This document shows positions 40,375-48,409 of a stretch of DNA of 64,000 nt, piece after piece. Each line of letters begins with the position of its first letter. Within the stretch, counting starts at the first letter, position 1. Both the position numbers and the translations under genes were made by a program. The DNA comes from Mycolicibacterium rhodesiae NBB3. GTDB lineage: Bacteria; Actinomycetota; Actinomycetes; Mycobacteriales; Mycobacteriaceae. The notes under the pieces are model-generated. The model searched no databases. It was not told the DNA's origin and worked only from the letters and a program-made list of their open reading frames with translations. Location: positions 5,890,001 through 5,954,000 of the forward strand of contig NC_016604.1 in the NCBI RefSeq assembly GCF_000230895.2, read 5' to 3'.

Positions 40375-41199
40375 GTGCGAAAGTTGTTGGCCGCGTTGGC
40401 GATCACGCTCTGCTCGGTCAGTGTTATCGCACCGCCGGCAACCGCTCAGCCCGTCATGGAGCCGTCGGGTGCCGTCGCACTGCCGGACGGACCCGCGCAG
40501 GCGTGGTTGGTCGCTGACCTCGACACCGGCGCAATTCTGGCCTCCCGCAACCCAAATGAGGCACATGCACCCGCGAGCACAATCAAGCCGCTGTTGGCCA
40601 TGGTTGTGCTGGACCACCTGCGACCGGACAACTTCGCCCGCGCCAATTCGTCGCACACCGAGGTCGAATGCTCCTGCGTGGGTTTGAAACCCGGGCAGCC
40701 ATATACGGTTCTGCAGCTGCTGTCGGCGCTGCTGATGGTGTCGGGCAACGACGCCGCCAACATGCTGGCGGACATGCTCGGCGGACAGGGTGTCGCCGTC
40801 CCCGCCATGAACCGTAAGGCGGCGGCCCTCGGGGCCCGTTCCACCAAGGCCTCGTCGCCGTCGGGGCTGGACGGTCCTGGATGGGAGTCCACCACTACGC
40901 CGTTGGACCTCGCGCTGATCTATCGCGCGGCGCTGAAATATCCGCTCATCGCGCAGATCATGCAGTCGCAGTCAGCGCAGTTCCCCGGTAAGACGCTCAC
41001 CAACCAGAACGAACTTCTCACCCGCTACCCCGGCACATTCGCGGGTAAGACCGGGTTCACCAACCTCGCCCGCGAGACCTTTGTGGCGGCCGCACAACGG
41101 GGCGACCGCCGACTCGTGGTCGTCGAAATGTACGGCTCCGGCGACCTGTACGGCCAGGCGATCAACCTGTTCGACTGGGGTTTCAGCCAGCCCCGCTGA
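40375..41199 (+). CDS. DacB2-like D-alanyl-D-alanine carboxypeptidase (S11), copy 2
   Basis: A 274-aa paralogue of the preceding gene, starting at GTG 40375. The signal peptide is at about residues 1-24 (ending TAQP). The active site is intact: SxxK at Ser68-Lys71 (PASTIKPLLAM), SxN in MVSGNDAANMLADMLGG, KTG in FAGKTGFTNLARETFVAA. It shares the PSG.V.(I/L)P.GPAQAW(I/L).AD.DTGA(V/I)LA start with copy 1. It is 18 residues shorter, mainly in the loop before the KTG box. It is convergent with the amidohydrolase, with 6 bases between stops. Confidence 0.92.
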   Translation: MRKLLAALAITLCSVSVIAPPATAQPVMEPSGAVALPDGPAQAWLVADLDTGAILASRNPNEAHAPASTIKPLLAMVVLDHLRPDNFARANSSHTEVECSCVGLKPGQPYTVLQLLSALLMVSGNDAANMLADMLGGQGVAVPAMNRKAAALGARSTKASSPSGLDGPGWESTTTPLDLALIYRAALKYPLIAQIMQSQSAQFPGKTLTNQNELLTRYPGTFAGKTGFTNLARETFVAAAQRGDRRLVVVEMYGSGDLYGQAINLFDWGFSQPR

Positions 41200-41205
41200 C
41201 GTCCA

Positions 41206-42279
41206 CTAGCGGTAGGTTCTGCCCCGCAGGATCACCAGGTCCGGGTGGTTGACGACTCCCACACCCTGCCTGGGATCGTCGTTGAAGCACACCAGGTCGG
41301 CCGAGGCCCCGTGCTCCAGATTCGGGCGGCCCAGCCACTCCCGAGCAGTCCAGCACGCCGCACCCAGGGCCTCGGTGGAGCTCATCCCGATGCCCTTGAG
41401 CGCCTCGATCTCGTCGGCGATCCGACCGTGCGCCACCATGCTGCCCGCATCGGTGCCTGCGAAAATCGGAACGCCCGCCTCCCGCGCGGCCGCGATGCGC
41501 GCGGGGCATTTCTCGTAGAGGTCTCGCATGTGACGGGCGTAGGCCGGGAATTTGCTTGCGTTGTCGGCGATTCCGGGAAAATTGTCGATGTTGATCAGCG
41601 TGGGCACCAGCGCGGTGCCGTACTCGACCATCAGCTCGATGGTGTCTTCTGTCAGGCCGGTGCCGTGCTCGATGCAGTCGATGCCTGCCTTGATCAATCC
41701 GGGCAGCGCGTCCTCACTGAACACGTGAGCGGTGACACGGGCGCCGTTCCCGTGAGCCGCATCGATCGCTGCTTTCAGTACGTCGTCGGACCACAGCGGC
41801 GCCAGGTCGCCGACCTCGCGGTCGATCCAGTCACCGACGAGCTTCACCCAGCCGTCGCCGAAGCGCGCCTGTTCTGCCACGGCAGCGGGCAGCTGGGACT
41901 CGTCCTCAATTTCGATCGCGAAGCCACGCTGATAGCGCTTGGGCCTGGCGAGATGGCGGCCCGCCCGGATGATGCGCGGCAGATCGTCGTGGTCGTCGAG
42001 GCTGCGAGTGTCGATCGGTGAGCCCGCGTCACGAAGCAGCAGAGCACCGACGTCGCGTTCGATCTCGGCCTGCGTGATGCATTCGTCGATGGTGTCGACA
42101 GGGCCGTGCTCCCCGAGGCCGACGTGGCAGTGCGCATCGACGAGTCCAGGCAGGATCCATCCGCCATCGAAGACCGTTTCGGCGTCCTTCACCGGTTCGG
42201 CGCTGAGCGTGCCGTCGACGATCCACCACTGGGCCGGCTCGTCGTCGGGTAAACCCCGACCCCGCACGTGCAGGCGCAT
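41206..42279 (-). CDS. Amidohydrolase family protein (Rv2915c homologue)
   Basis: A 357-aa imidazolonepropionase/prolidase-like amidohydrolase. It has the metal-binding VDAHCHVGLG, the middle-domain His in VTAHVFSE and DCIEHGTGL, and the catalytic Asp in FAGTDAGSMVAHGRI. C-terminal NLEHGASADLVCFNDDPRQGVGVVNHPDLVILRGRTYR is the composite beta-sandwich end. Likely a zinc-dependent hydrolase of cyclic amides or dipeptides; the substrate is unknown. Its ATG overlaps the ffh stop by one base (TGATG), and the same neighbour order occurs in M. tuberculosis. Confidence 0.9.
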   Translation of the reverse strand: MRLHVRGRGLPDDEPAQWWIVDGTLSAEPVKDAETVFDGGWILPGLVDAHCHVGLGEHGPVDTIDECITQAEIERDVGALLLRDAGSPIDTRSLDDHDDLPRIIRAGRHLARPKRYQRGFAIEIEDESQLPAAVAEQARFGDGWVKLVGDWIDREVGDLAPLWSDDVLKAAIDAAHGNGARVTAHVFSEDALPGLIKAGIDCIEHGTGLTEDTIELMVEYGTALVPTLINIDNFPGIADNASKFPAYARHMRDLYEKCPARIAAAREAGVPIFAGTDAGSMVAHGRIADEIEALKGIGMSSTEALGAACWTAREWLGRPNLEHGASADLVCFNDDPRQGVGVVNHPDLVILRGRTYR

Positions 42280-43829
42280 CAGTTCTTGGGGAACTTCAGC
42301 TTCGACAGATCGATGTCGGCGAGGCCCGGCGGCAGCTCGTCGAGGCCCTTCGGCATATCCGAGAGATCCGGGAAGCCCGCGGGCAGACCGGCGCCCAGCG
42401 GATTGCGTACCTTCGGCGGCGTCGGTCCGCGGCCTTGCTTCTTGTTCTTGTTCTTCTTGTTCTTGCCCGACTTGCGGTTCGAATTCTTGCGGCCGAAGGG
42501 CATGCCCATCTGACCCGCCATCGACGACATCATCTTGCGAGCCTCGAAGAACCGCTCGACGAGCTGATTGACCTCGCCGACCGTGACGCCGGAGCCGTTC
42601 GCGATGCGCAGCCGACGTGAGCCGTTGATGATCTTCGGGTCGGCACGCTCGGCCGGCGTCATACCCCGGATGATCGCCTGCAGACGGTCCAGCGACTTGT
42701 CGTCGACGGCGGCGAGCGCGTCCTTCATCTGGCCCGCGCCGGGCAACATACCCAGCAGGTTGCCGATCGGCCCCATCTTGCGGATCGCCAACATCTGCTC
42801 GAGGAAATCCTCCAGCGTGAGTTCGCCGCTGCCGATCTTCGCCGCCGCTTCCTCGGCGCGTTCGGCGTCGAAGACCTGCTCGGCCTGCTCGATGAGCGTC
42901 AGCACGTCGCCCATGCCGAGGATGCGGCTGGCCATCCGGTCGGGGTGGAAGACGTCGAAGTCCTCGAGCTTCTCGCCGGCGGACGCGAACAGGATCGGGA
43001 CGCCGGTGATCTCACGCACCGACAGCGCGGCGCCACCGCGGGCGTCGCCGTCGAGTTTCGTCAGCACCACGCCGGTGAAGCCGACGCCTTCACGGAACGC
43101 CTCGGCGGTGGTGACGGCGTCCTGACCGATCATCGCGTCGAGGACGAAGATCACCTCGTCGGGGTTCACGGCGTCGCGAATTGCGGCGGCCTGACCCATC
43201 AGGTCATCGTCGATGCCGAGCCGGCCGGCGGTGTCGACGATGACGACGTCGAAGTGCTTGGAGCGGGCCTCGGCCAGCCCGGCTGAGGCCACGGCGACGG
43301 GATCACCGGGCGACGCGTCGTCGGAGCCCTCGATGGTGCCCGCGTGCGGTGCGAAGACCTCGACGCCGGCCCGCTGGCCCACGATCTGAAGCTGGTTCAC
43401 GGCGCCGGGCCGCTGCAGGTCGCACGCCACCAGTAACGGCGTATTCCCCTGTCCCTTAAGCCATTTCGCGAGCTTTCCGGCGAGCGTGGTCTTACCGGAA
43501 CCCTGCAGACCCGCCAGCATGATCACCGTCGGCGGAGTCTTGGCGAACGCCAGCCGGCGCGTCTCCCCGCCGAGGATCGTGATCAGTTCCTCGTTGACGA
43601 TCTTGACGACCTGCTGGGCTGGGTTCAGCGCACCGGACACCTCGGCGCCTTTGGCGCGGTCTTTGATGCGTGCGACGAACTCGCGCACAACCGGCAACGA
43701 GACGTCCGCTTCGAGCAGCGCCAGCCGGATCTCGCGGGCCGTCGCATCGATATCGGCGTCAGACAACCGCCCCTTGCCCCGCAGCCCCTGCAGGGCGCCG
43801 GTCAACCGGTCGGACAGCGATTCAAACAC
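42279..43829 (-). CDS. ffh: Signal recognition particle protein Ffh (SRP54)
   Basis: A 516-aa SRP GTPase. GTG at 43829 gives VFESLSDRLTGALQGLRGKGRLSD, the N-domain. G-domain motifs are GLQGSGKTT (P-loop), DTAGRL, TKLDGDARGGAALS and the SRP-specific DAMIGQDA loop. The Met-rich M-domain (FLEQMLAIRKMGPIGNLLGMLPG...KMMSSMAGQMGMPFG) binds 4.5S RNA and signal sequences. A Lys/Asn-rich tail and an Leu/Pro/Asp-rich C-terminus follow, as in mycobacteria. The open frame to 44069 reads through the GlnD repeat region in another frame and is not coding here. Confidence 0.97.
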   Translation of the reverse strand: MFESLSDRLTGALQGLRGKGRLSDADIDATAREIRLALLEADVSLPVVREFVARIKDRAKGAEVSGALNPAQQVVKIVNEELITILGGETRRLAFAKTPPTVIMLAGLQGSGKTTLAGKLAKWLKGQGNTPLLVACDLQRPGAVNQLQIVGQRAGVEVFAPHAGTIEGSDDASPGDPVAVASAGLAEARSKHFDVVIVDTAGRLGIDDDLMGQAAAIRDAVNPDEVIFVLDAMIGQDAVTTAEAFREGVGFTGVVLTKLDGDARGGAALSVREITGVPILFASAGEKLEDFDVFHPDRMASRILGMGDVLTLIEQAEQVFDAERAEEAAAKIGSGELTLEDFLEQMLAIRKMGPIGNLLGMLPGAGQMKDALAAVDDKSLDRLQAIIRGMTPAERADPKIINGSRRLRIANGSGVTVGEVNQLVERFFEARKMMSSMAGQMGMPFGRKNSNRKSGKNKKNKNKKQGRGPTPPKVRNPLGAGLPAGFPDLSDMPKGLDELPPGLADIDLSKLKFPKN

Positions 43830-43839
43830 GCGGTCCAGC

Positions 43840-46428
43840 CTAACTGGCCTCTGAAACGGGCTTCGCGGGCGCAGGTGCGGGCAGGACCGCATACAGGTCG
43901 CGCTCGAGGTCCTCCCGCACGGCGTCGGGAAAATGCGCAGGAGCGCCGGCTGAATTGCCGTCTCCGACGGCTCCGGCTCGACTGCCGTCTCCGACGGCTC
44001 CGGCTGAATTGCCGTCTCCGACGGCTCCGGCTGAATTGCCGTCTCCGACGGCGACGATGCCGAACACATCGACCACCGACGACCCGAGAGTGGTCACCTT
44101 CGCCCAGGCGATGTCGACGCCGTCGCGTTCGAACACCGCCGTCAGCCTCGCCAGCAGCCCCGTGCGGTCGGTGCTGCGGATCTGCACCACCAGCTCGCCC
44201 GGTGCGGCGCCCTCGGCCCACAGGATCCGCGGCGGGGCGGCGACGTGGTTGATCGGCACGGCGTCGGGCACCTCCCCGGCCCGTGTCGTGCCGTACTGGG
44301 CGGCGTCACGGTCGCGTTTGTCCAGCGATGCGAGCGCGTCGAGGTCACCGTCGAGCGCGAGGATCCACTGCTGCCGCAACAGCTCGGCCGCCGGCGGCGA
44401 CCCGAAGTGCGGCGAGACGACGAACGTATTGATCGCCCAGCCTTCGTGCCCGTTGACCGATGCCGAATGCACTCTCAGGGAGTTCAGCGCCAACACGCCA
44501 GCCGCCTTGGACAACAGCCCTCGACGGTCCGGAGCGATCATCGTGACGTTGTAGATGTGCGGACTGTCGGCGGGCGTGAGCTCGACGTGCACACCGGCCT
44601 CCGCGGCGATTGAAATATAGCGCGGGTCAATGGGATCGGGCTGCGGCAGCGGTTCGCCTGCCATAACCAGCCGGCAACGACGCACCAGATCCCCGATCAG
44701 CGAGGCCTTCCAGTCGCCCCATACTCCGGGACCAGTCGCCAGCGAGTCCGCCTCGGCCAGCACCTGCAGCAGTTCCAGGACGACGAGGTCACCGCCGAGC
44801 GCATCGACCACCGTCGCGATCGTGTTGGGATCCTGCAGATCCCGCCGGGTAGCGGTGTGCGGCAGCAGCAGGTGGTGGCGCACCACCTTCGACAGGATCT
44901 CGACATCCGACGGCCACAGACCCAGCCGGGTGCCGATCTGAACCGACAAGTCAGCGCCGATGACGCTGTGGTCTCCGCCCCGTCCCTTGCCGATGTCATG
45001 GCACAGCGCACCCAGGAGCAACAGATCGGGACGCGACACCCTCGTGGTGAAAGCGCTTGCCCGCGAAACGGTTTCGACGAGATGCCGGTCGACGGTCCAG
45101 ATGTGCGCGATATCGCGCGGCGGCAGATCGCGAACCGCACCCCATTCCGGAAAGAGCCGACCCCACAGCCCTGTCCGATCGAGCGCCTCGATGGTGGCCA
45201 CGGCCGTCGGGCCCGAGGCGAGCATCACCAGCAGGTCTTTGAGCGCTTGACGGGGCCACGGGGTGCGCAGCTCGGGCGCGGTTTCGGCCAGACGGGCCAG
45301 GGTGGACGACGCCATCGGCAGCCCGGTGTTGGCCGAGGCGGCCGCGACCCGCAGGATCAGGCCGGGATCGCGTTCAGGGCGTGCGTCGCGCGCGAGAATC
45401 ACCTCACCGGCGAATTCGATCACGCCTTCGTCGAGGGGACGACGCGCGGGCCTGCGGAATGCCGCGAGCCCACGTCTGGGCAGCGCGTTGGCGGCTGTGC
45501 GAATGCCGGACTCGACGTAGAAGCTGATCGTTCGGGCGGCGTCGGAGAGCATCCGGGCGAGGTCGAACCGGTCACCGATCTGCAATGCGGCGCCGATCTC
45601 GTCGGCATGCTGCGCCAGCAGCAGTTCGCGGCCCCGTCCGGCCACCCGATGTAATTCGGTGCGCACGTTGAGCAAGGTCATGTGTGCCTCACCCAGAGTC
45701 TCGGTGGGCGAGGCCAGGGACCGGCTGGGATAGACGTCGGCGAGCTGCGCGATCGCCAGCGCGTTGAGCAACTGAACGTCGCGCAGGCCGCCGCGCCCAC
45801 ACTTGAGGTCGGGCTCCGCGCGATGGGCGATCTCGCCACTGCGTACCCACCGTGCACGGGTGTGCTCGACCAGCTCGTCGAAGCGCGACGCGATTCCGGT
45901 CCGCCACTGGCGCCTGGCTCCGCCGATCAACAGGTTCGATAGGTCCGAATCCCCCGCGATGTGTCGCGCTTCGAGCATGGCCAGTCCGGCAGAGATGTCC
46001 GACCCGGCGACCGTCAGCGCCTCGGGGACCGTGCGCACACTGTGATCGATACGAATGTTCGCGTCCCACAACGGGTACCACAGCAACTCGGCGACCTGCC
46101 CGACCACATCGTGCGGCATGTTGTCATGCAACAGCGTCAGGTCCAGATCGGAGTACGGCACCAGCTCGCCGCGGCCCAGCCCGCCCGTCGCCACGATCGC
46201 GAAGCCACTGGTCGGCGTGATCCCAATCTCGGCGGCCTTTGTGGTCAACCAGAATTCGTGCAGATCGAGCAGGGCGTCGCGCAGTGCAGCCGAATCCAAC
46301 TGGCGAGAATCGTTGGTCAACAACTGTTCTGCGGCGGCGGACAGATCGGTGGCAGGCCGTAACGAGCCCGCCGCCGGAGCCACCCATCGAGGCGGCCCGG
46401 CGGCGGATTCTGGTCTCTGCTCTGTCAT
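43840..46428 (-). CDS. glnD: [Protein-PII] uridylyltransferase/adenylyltransferase GlnD
   Basis: An 862-aa bifunctional enzyme that modifies and demodifies the PII protein encoded next to it. The nucleotidyltransferase motif is TGGLGRGELVPYSDLDLTLL near the N-terminus, the helical GlnD domain follows, then the HD phosphohydrolase motif LLGALCHDIGKGRGGDHS. Two ACT domains occupy the C-terminus. It is about 50 residues longer than the M. tuberculosis protein. About 34 of these come from a four-fold AVGDGNSAG-type repeat at residues ~793-826, inside the last ACT domain. ATG at 46428. It is the last gene of the amt-glnB-glnD group. Confidence 0.96.
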   Translation of the reverse strand: MTEQRPESAAGPPRWVAPAAGSLRPATDLSAAAEQLLTNDSRQLDSAALRDALLDLHEFWLTTKAAEIGITPTSGFAIVATGGLGRGELVPYSDLDLTLLHDNMPHDVVGQVAELLWYPLWDANIRIDHSVRTVPEALTVAGSDISAGLAMLEARHIAGDSDLSNLLIGGARRQWRTGIASRFDELVEHTRARWVRSGEIAHRAEPDLKCGRGGLRDVQLLNALAIAQLADVYPSRSLASPTETLGEAHMTLLNVRTELHRVAGRGRELLLAQHADEIGAALQIGDRFDLARMLSDAARTISFYVESGIRTAANALPRRGLAAFRRPARRPLDEGVIEFAGEVILARDARPERDPGLILRVAAASANTGLPMASSTLARLAETAPELRTPWPRQALKDLLVMLASGPTAVATIEALDRTGLWGRLFPEWGAVRDLPPRDIAHIWTVDRHLVETVSRASAFTTRVSRPDLLLLGALCHDIGKGRGGDHSVIGADLSVQIGTRLGLWPSDVEILSKVVRHHLLLPHTATRRDLQDPNTIATVVDALGGDLVVLELLQVLAEADSLATGPGVWGDWKASLIGDLVRRCRLVMAGEPLPQPDPIDPRYISIAAEAGVHVELTPADSPHIYNVTMIAPDRRGLLSKAAGVLALNSLRVHSASVNGHEGWAINTFVVSPHFGSPPAAELLRQQWILALDGDLDALASLDKRDRDAAQYGTTRAGEVPDAVPINHVAAPPRILWAEGAAPGELVVQIRSTDRTGLLARLTAVFERDGVDIAWAKVTTLGSSVVDVFGIVAVGDGNSAGAVGDGNSAGAVGDGSRAGAVGDGNSAGAPAHFPDAVREDLERDLYAVLPAPAPAKPVSEAS
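43952..44051 (-). repeat. 27-bp coding tandem repeat (3.7 copies) in glnD
   Basis: A 27-bp unit repeats without gaps at 43952-43978, 43979-44005, 44006-44032 and 44033-44051 (partial). Copies 1 and 3 are identical; copy 2 differs at its first bases (N-S becomes S-R in the protein); copy 4 diverges after 19 bases. On the minus strand it encodes AVGDGNSAG, 9 residues per unit, in the glnD frame. Being in frame, it could vary in copy number without inactivating the gene. Confidence 0.9.
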
Positions 46429-46507
46429 TTCTCGTCCTCCCCGGCCCTTACATGTAAACGCTCACGGTGCAACGGCCGGGAGACGACCTTTTACTTCCTG
46501 ATGCCGG

Positions 46508-46846
46508 TCAAAGGGCATCAGTCCCACGCTCACCGGTGCGTACCCGCACTACGGTGTCAACGGGGCTGACCCACACCTTGCCGTCGCCGATCTTTCCGGT
46601 GCGCGCTGCCTGGACGATCACGTCGACGACCTTGTCCACGGCGGAATCGTCGACAACGACCTCCACTCGAACCTTGGGAACGAAGTCGACGGAGTACTCG
46701 GCGCCACGGTAGACCTCGGTGTGGCCCTTCTGACGCCCGTATCCCTGCACCTCACTCACGGTCATTCCGAGAATGCCGGTCTGTTCGAGCCCGGTCTTGA
46801 CGTCTTCGAGCGTGAACGGCTTGATGATCGCAGTAATCAGCTTCAT
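46508..46846 (-). CDS. glnB: Nitrogen regulatory protein PII
   Basis: A 112-aa PII signal protein (GlnB/GlnK type). T-loop KGHTEVYRGAEYSVDFVPK contains the modifiable Tyr51. The B- and C-loop signatures VVVDDSAVDKVVDVIVQAARTGKIGDGKVWV are present. It binds ATP, ADP and 2-oxoglutarate and controls the ammonium channel encoded 6 bases upstream. In actinobacteria the T-loop Tyr is usually adenylylated rather than uridylylated. Start ATG 46846. Named glnB here by mycobacterial convention; glnK is equally used. Confidence 0.97.
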   Translation of the reverse strand: MKLITAIIKPFTLEDVKTGLEQTGILGMTVSEVQGYGRQKGHTEVYRGAEYSVDFVPKVRVEVVVDDSAVDKVVDVIVQAARTGKIGDGKVWVSPVDTVVRVRTGERGTDAL

Positions 46847-46852
46847 ATTCCC

Positions 46853-48235
46853 TTATCCCTCCACGCCCGGGTGGCGTCCGAGAACCGATCCGCCGCCGAC
46901 AGCTGCGAAGTCGTAACCGCTTTCCGCGTGTTCGCTTTCATCCGCGCCTGCAGCCTCCTCTTCCTCGCTGAGTCGCAGCCCCACCGTGAATTTCACGATG
47001 AACGCCAAGATAGCGGTCCCAATCGCACTGTAGAGCAGAACCGCCCCAGCGCCGACGGCCTGGCGCCATAGCTGGTCGAATCCGCCGCCGTAGAACAGAC
47101 CCGCGACGCCGGCGCCTGCCTCGGGCGCCGCCACCAAACCGATCAGCAGTGTGCCGAGGATGCCGCCGACGAGGTGCACGCCGACCACGTCGAGCGAGTC
47201 GTCATAGCCGAGTTTGTATTTCAGGCCGACAGCCAAAGCGCACAGCGAGCCCGCGACCACACCGATGACCAATGCGCCGACGACGTTCACCGCAGAGCAC
47301 GATGGTGTGATCGCGACCAGTCCGGCCACGACACCCGACGCGGCACCCAGCGATGTCGCCTTACCGTCGCGAATACGCTCCGTCAGCAACCAGGCCAGCA
47401 TCGCCGCCGCCGTGGCGACGGTGGTGGTGACGAAGGTCGAACCGGCTAGGCCGCCCGAGGCGCCCGCGGAGCCTGCGTTGAAGCCATACCAACCGAACCA
47501 CAGCAGACCGGCGCCGAGCATGACGAACGGCAGATTGTGCGGCCGCATGGGCGTGTTTGGCCACCCCCTGCGCTTACCGAGTATCAGCACGAGGACCAAG
47601 GCGGCGGTACCGGCGTTGATGTGCACCGCCGTGCCGCCCGCGAAGTCGACGGCCGCGAGTTTGTTGGCGATCCAGCCGCCGGTCTCGGCGGTGCCACCGT
47701 CGAACGAGAACACCCAGTGCGCCACAGGGAAGTACACGAACGTGGCCCACAGCCCTGCGAACAACAACCATCCGCCGAATTTGATGCGGTCGGCGACCGC
47801 GCCCGAGATCAGCGCGACCGTGATGATCGCGAACATCAATTGAAACGCCACGAACACCGTGGCGGGCATGGTGAACACCAGCGGGATGTTGACCGCTTCC
47901 ACAGCTTCGACTCCGGCTGCGGGATCGGCGATCACCTCGGCCGCGGCGTTACCGCCGATGAGGCCCTTCAGGCCGAAGAACTGCGTCGGGTCGCCGAACA
48001 GATTGGACACGTCATTGCCGAAGGCCAGCGAGTAGCCGTAGAGCACCCACAGCACCGTCACCACACCCATGGCGCTGAAGCTCATCATGATCATGTTGAG
48101 CACGCCCTTGGCCCGCACCATGCCTCCATAGAAGAAGGCCAGGCCCGGCGTCATCAACAAGACAAGCGCTGCGCTTGCCAGCATCCACGCGGTATCACCG
48201 GTATCCGGTATACCGAGGGTCGGGAATCCATCCAC
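46853..48235 (-). CDS. amt: Ammonium transporter Amt
   Basis: A 460-aa polytopic channel with about 11 transmembrane helices. Signatures are GLAFFYGGMVRAKGVLNMIMMSF, WVFSFDGGTAETGGW, DFAGGTAVHINAGTAALV (family signature, with one pore His) and DVVGVHLVGGILGTLL (second pore His). GTG at 48235 has GGAGGAAA 6 bases upstream and is preferred over the in-frame start at 48262. It conducts ammonium and is gated by the PII protein encoded next to it. The upstream region carries GlnR-like boxes, which indicates nitrogen-limitation control. Confidence 0.95.
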   Translation of the reverse strand: MDGFPTLGIPDTGDTAWMLASAALVLLMTPGLAFFYGGMVRAKGVLNMIMMSFSAMGVVTVLWVLYGYSLAFGNDVSNLFGDPTQFFGLKGLIGGNAAAEVIADPAAGVEAVEAVNIPLVFTMPATVFVAFQLMFAIITVALISGAVADRIKFGGWLLFAGLWATFVYFPVAHWVFSFDGGTAETGGWIANKLAAVDFAGGTAVHINAGTAALVLVLILGKRRGWPNTPMRPHNLPFVMLGAGLLWFGWYGFNAGSAGASGGLAGSTFVTTTVATAAAMLAWLLTERIRDGKATSLGAASGVVAGLVAITPSCSAVNVVGALVIGVVAGSLCALAVGLKYKLGYDDSLDVVGVHLVGGILGTLLIGLVAAPEAGAGVAGLFYGGGFDQLWRQAVGAGAVLLYSAIGTAILAFIVKFTVGLRLSEEEEAAGADESEHAESGYDFAAVGGGSVLGRHPGVEG

Positions 48236-48314
48236 TCGCAGTTTCCTCCTTCGACATGCCACGGCCGCAACGCTTTACGACCGTTGACCTGGTCCAAGAC
48301 TTTGCTGAGTGGTT

Positions 48315-48385
48315 GTTTCGCCTAAGACGCCACGGTGTTTCGCTCGTGTGAACGGATGGGCAGAAGACGTTTCGTCGGTGTTACA
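48315..48385 (-). promoter_or_regulatory. GlnR-like binding boxes upstream of amt-glnB-glnD
   Basis: On the minus strand, TGTAAC-N6-GAAAC spans 48385-48369 and GTTCAC-N6-GAAAC spans 48353-48337. A further GAAAC half lies at 48319-48315, 22 bp from the second box. The GTnAC-N6-GAAAC arrangement with a 22-bp repeat agrees with the actinobacterial GlnR operator. In related mycobacteria GlnR activates the amt operon under nitrogen limitation. The amt start is 80 bases downstream of the last element. Confidence 0.7.
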
Positions 48386-48409
48386 TCACGCGTTTTCGGG
48401 CCGCGTACG

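Noticed and set aside
43830..44069. N-terminal extension of ffh with repeated ETAIQPEPS
   Set aside because: This is the GlnD repeat array read in another frame; Ffh starts at GTG 43829 with its N domain.
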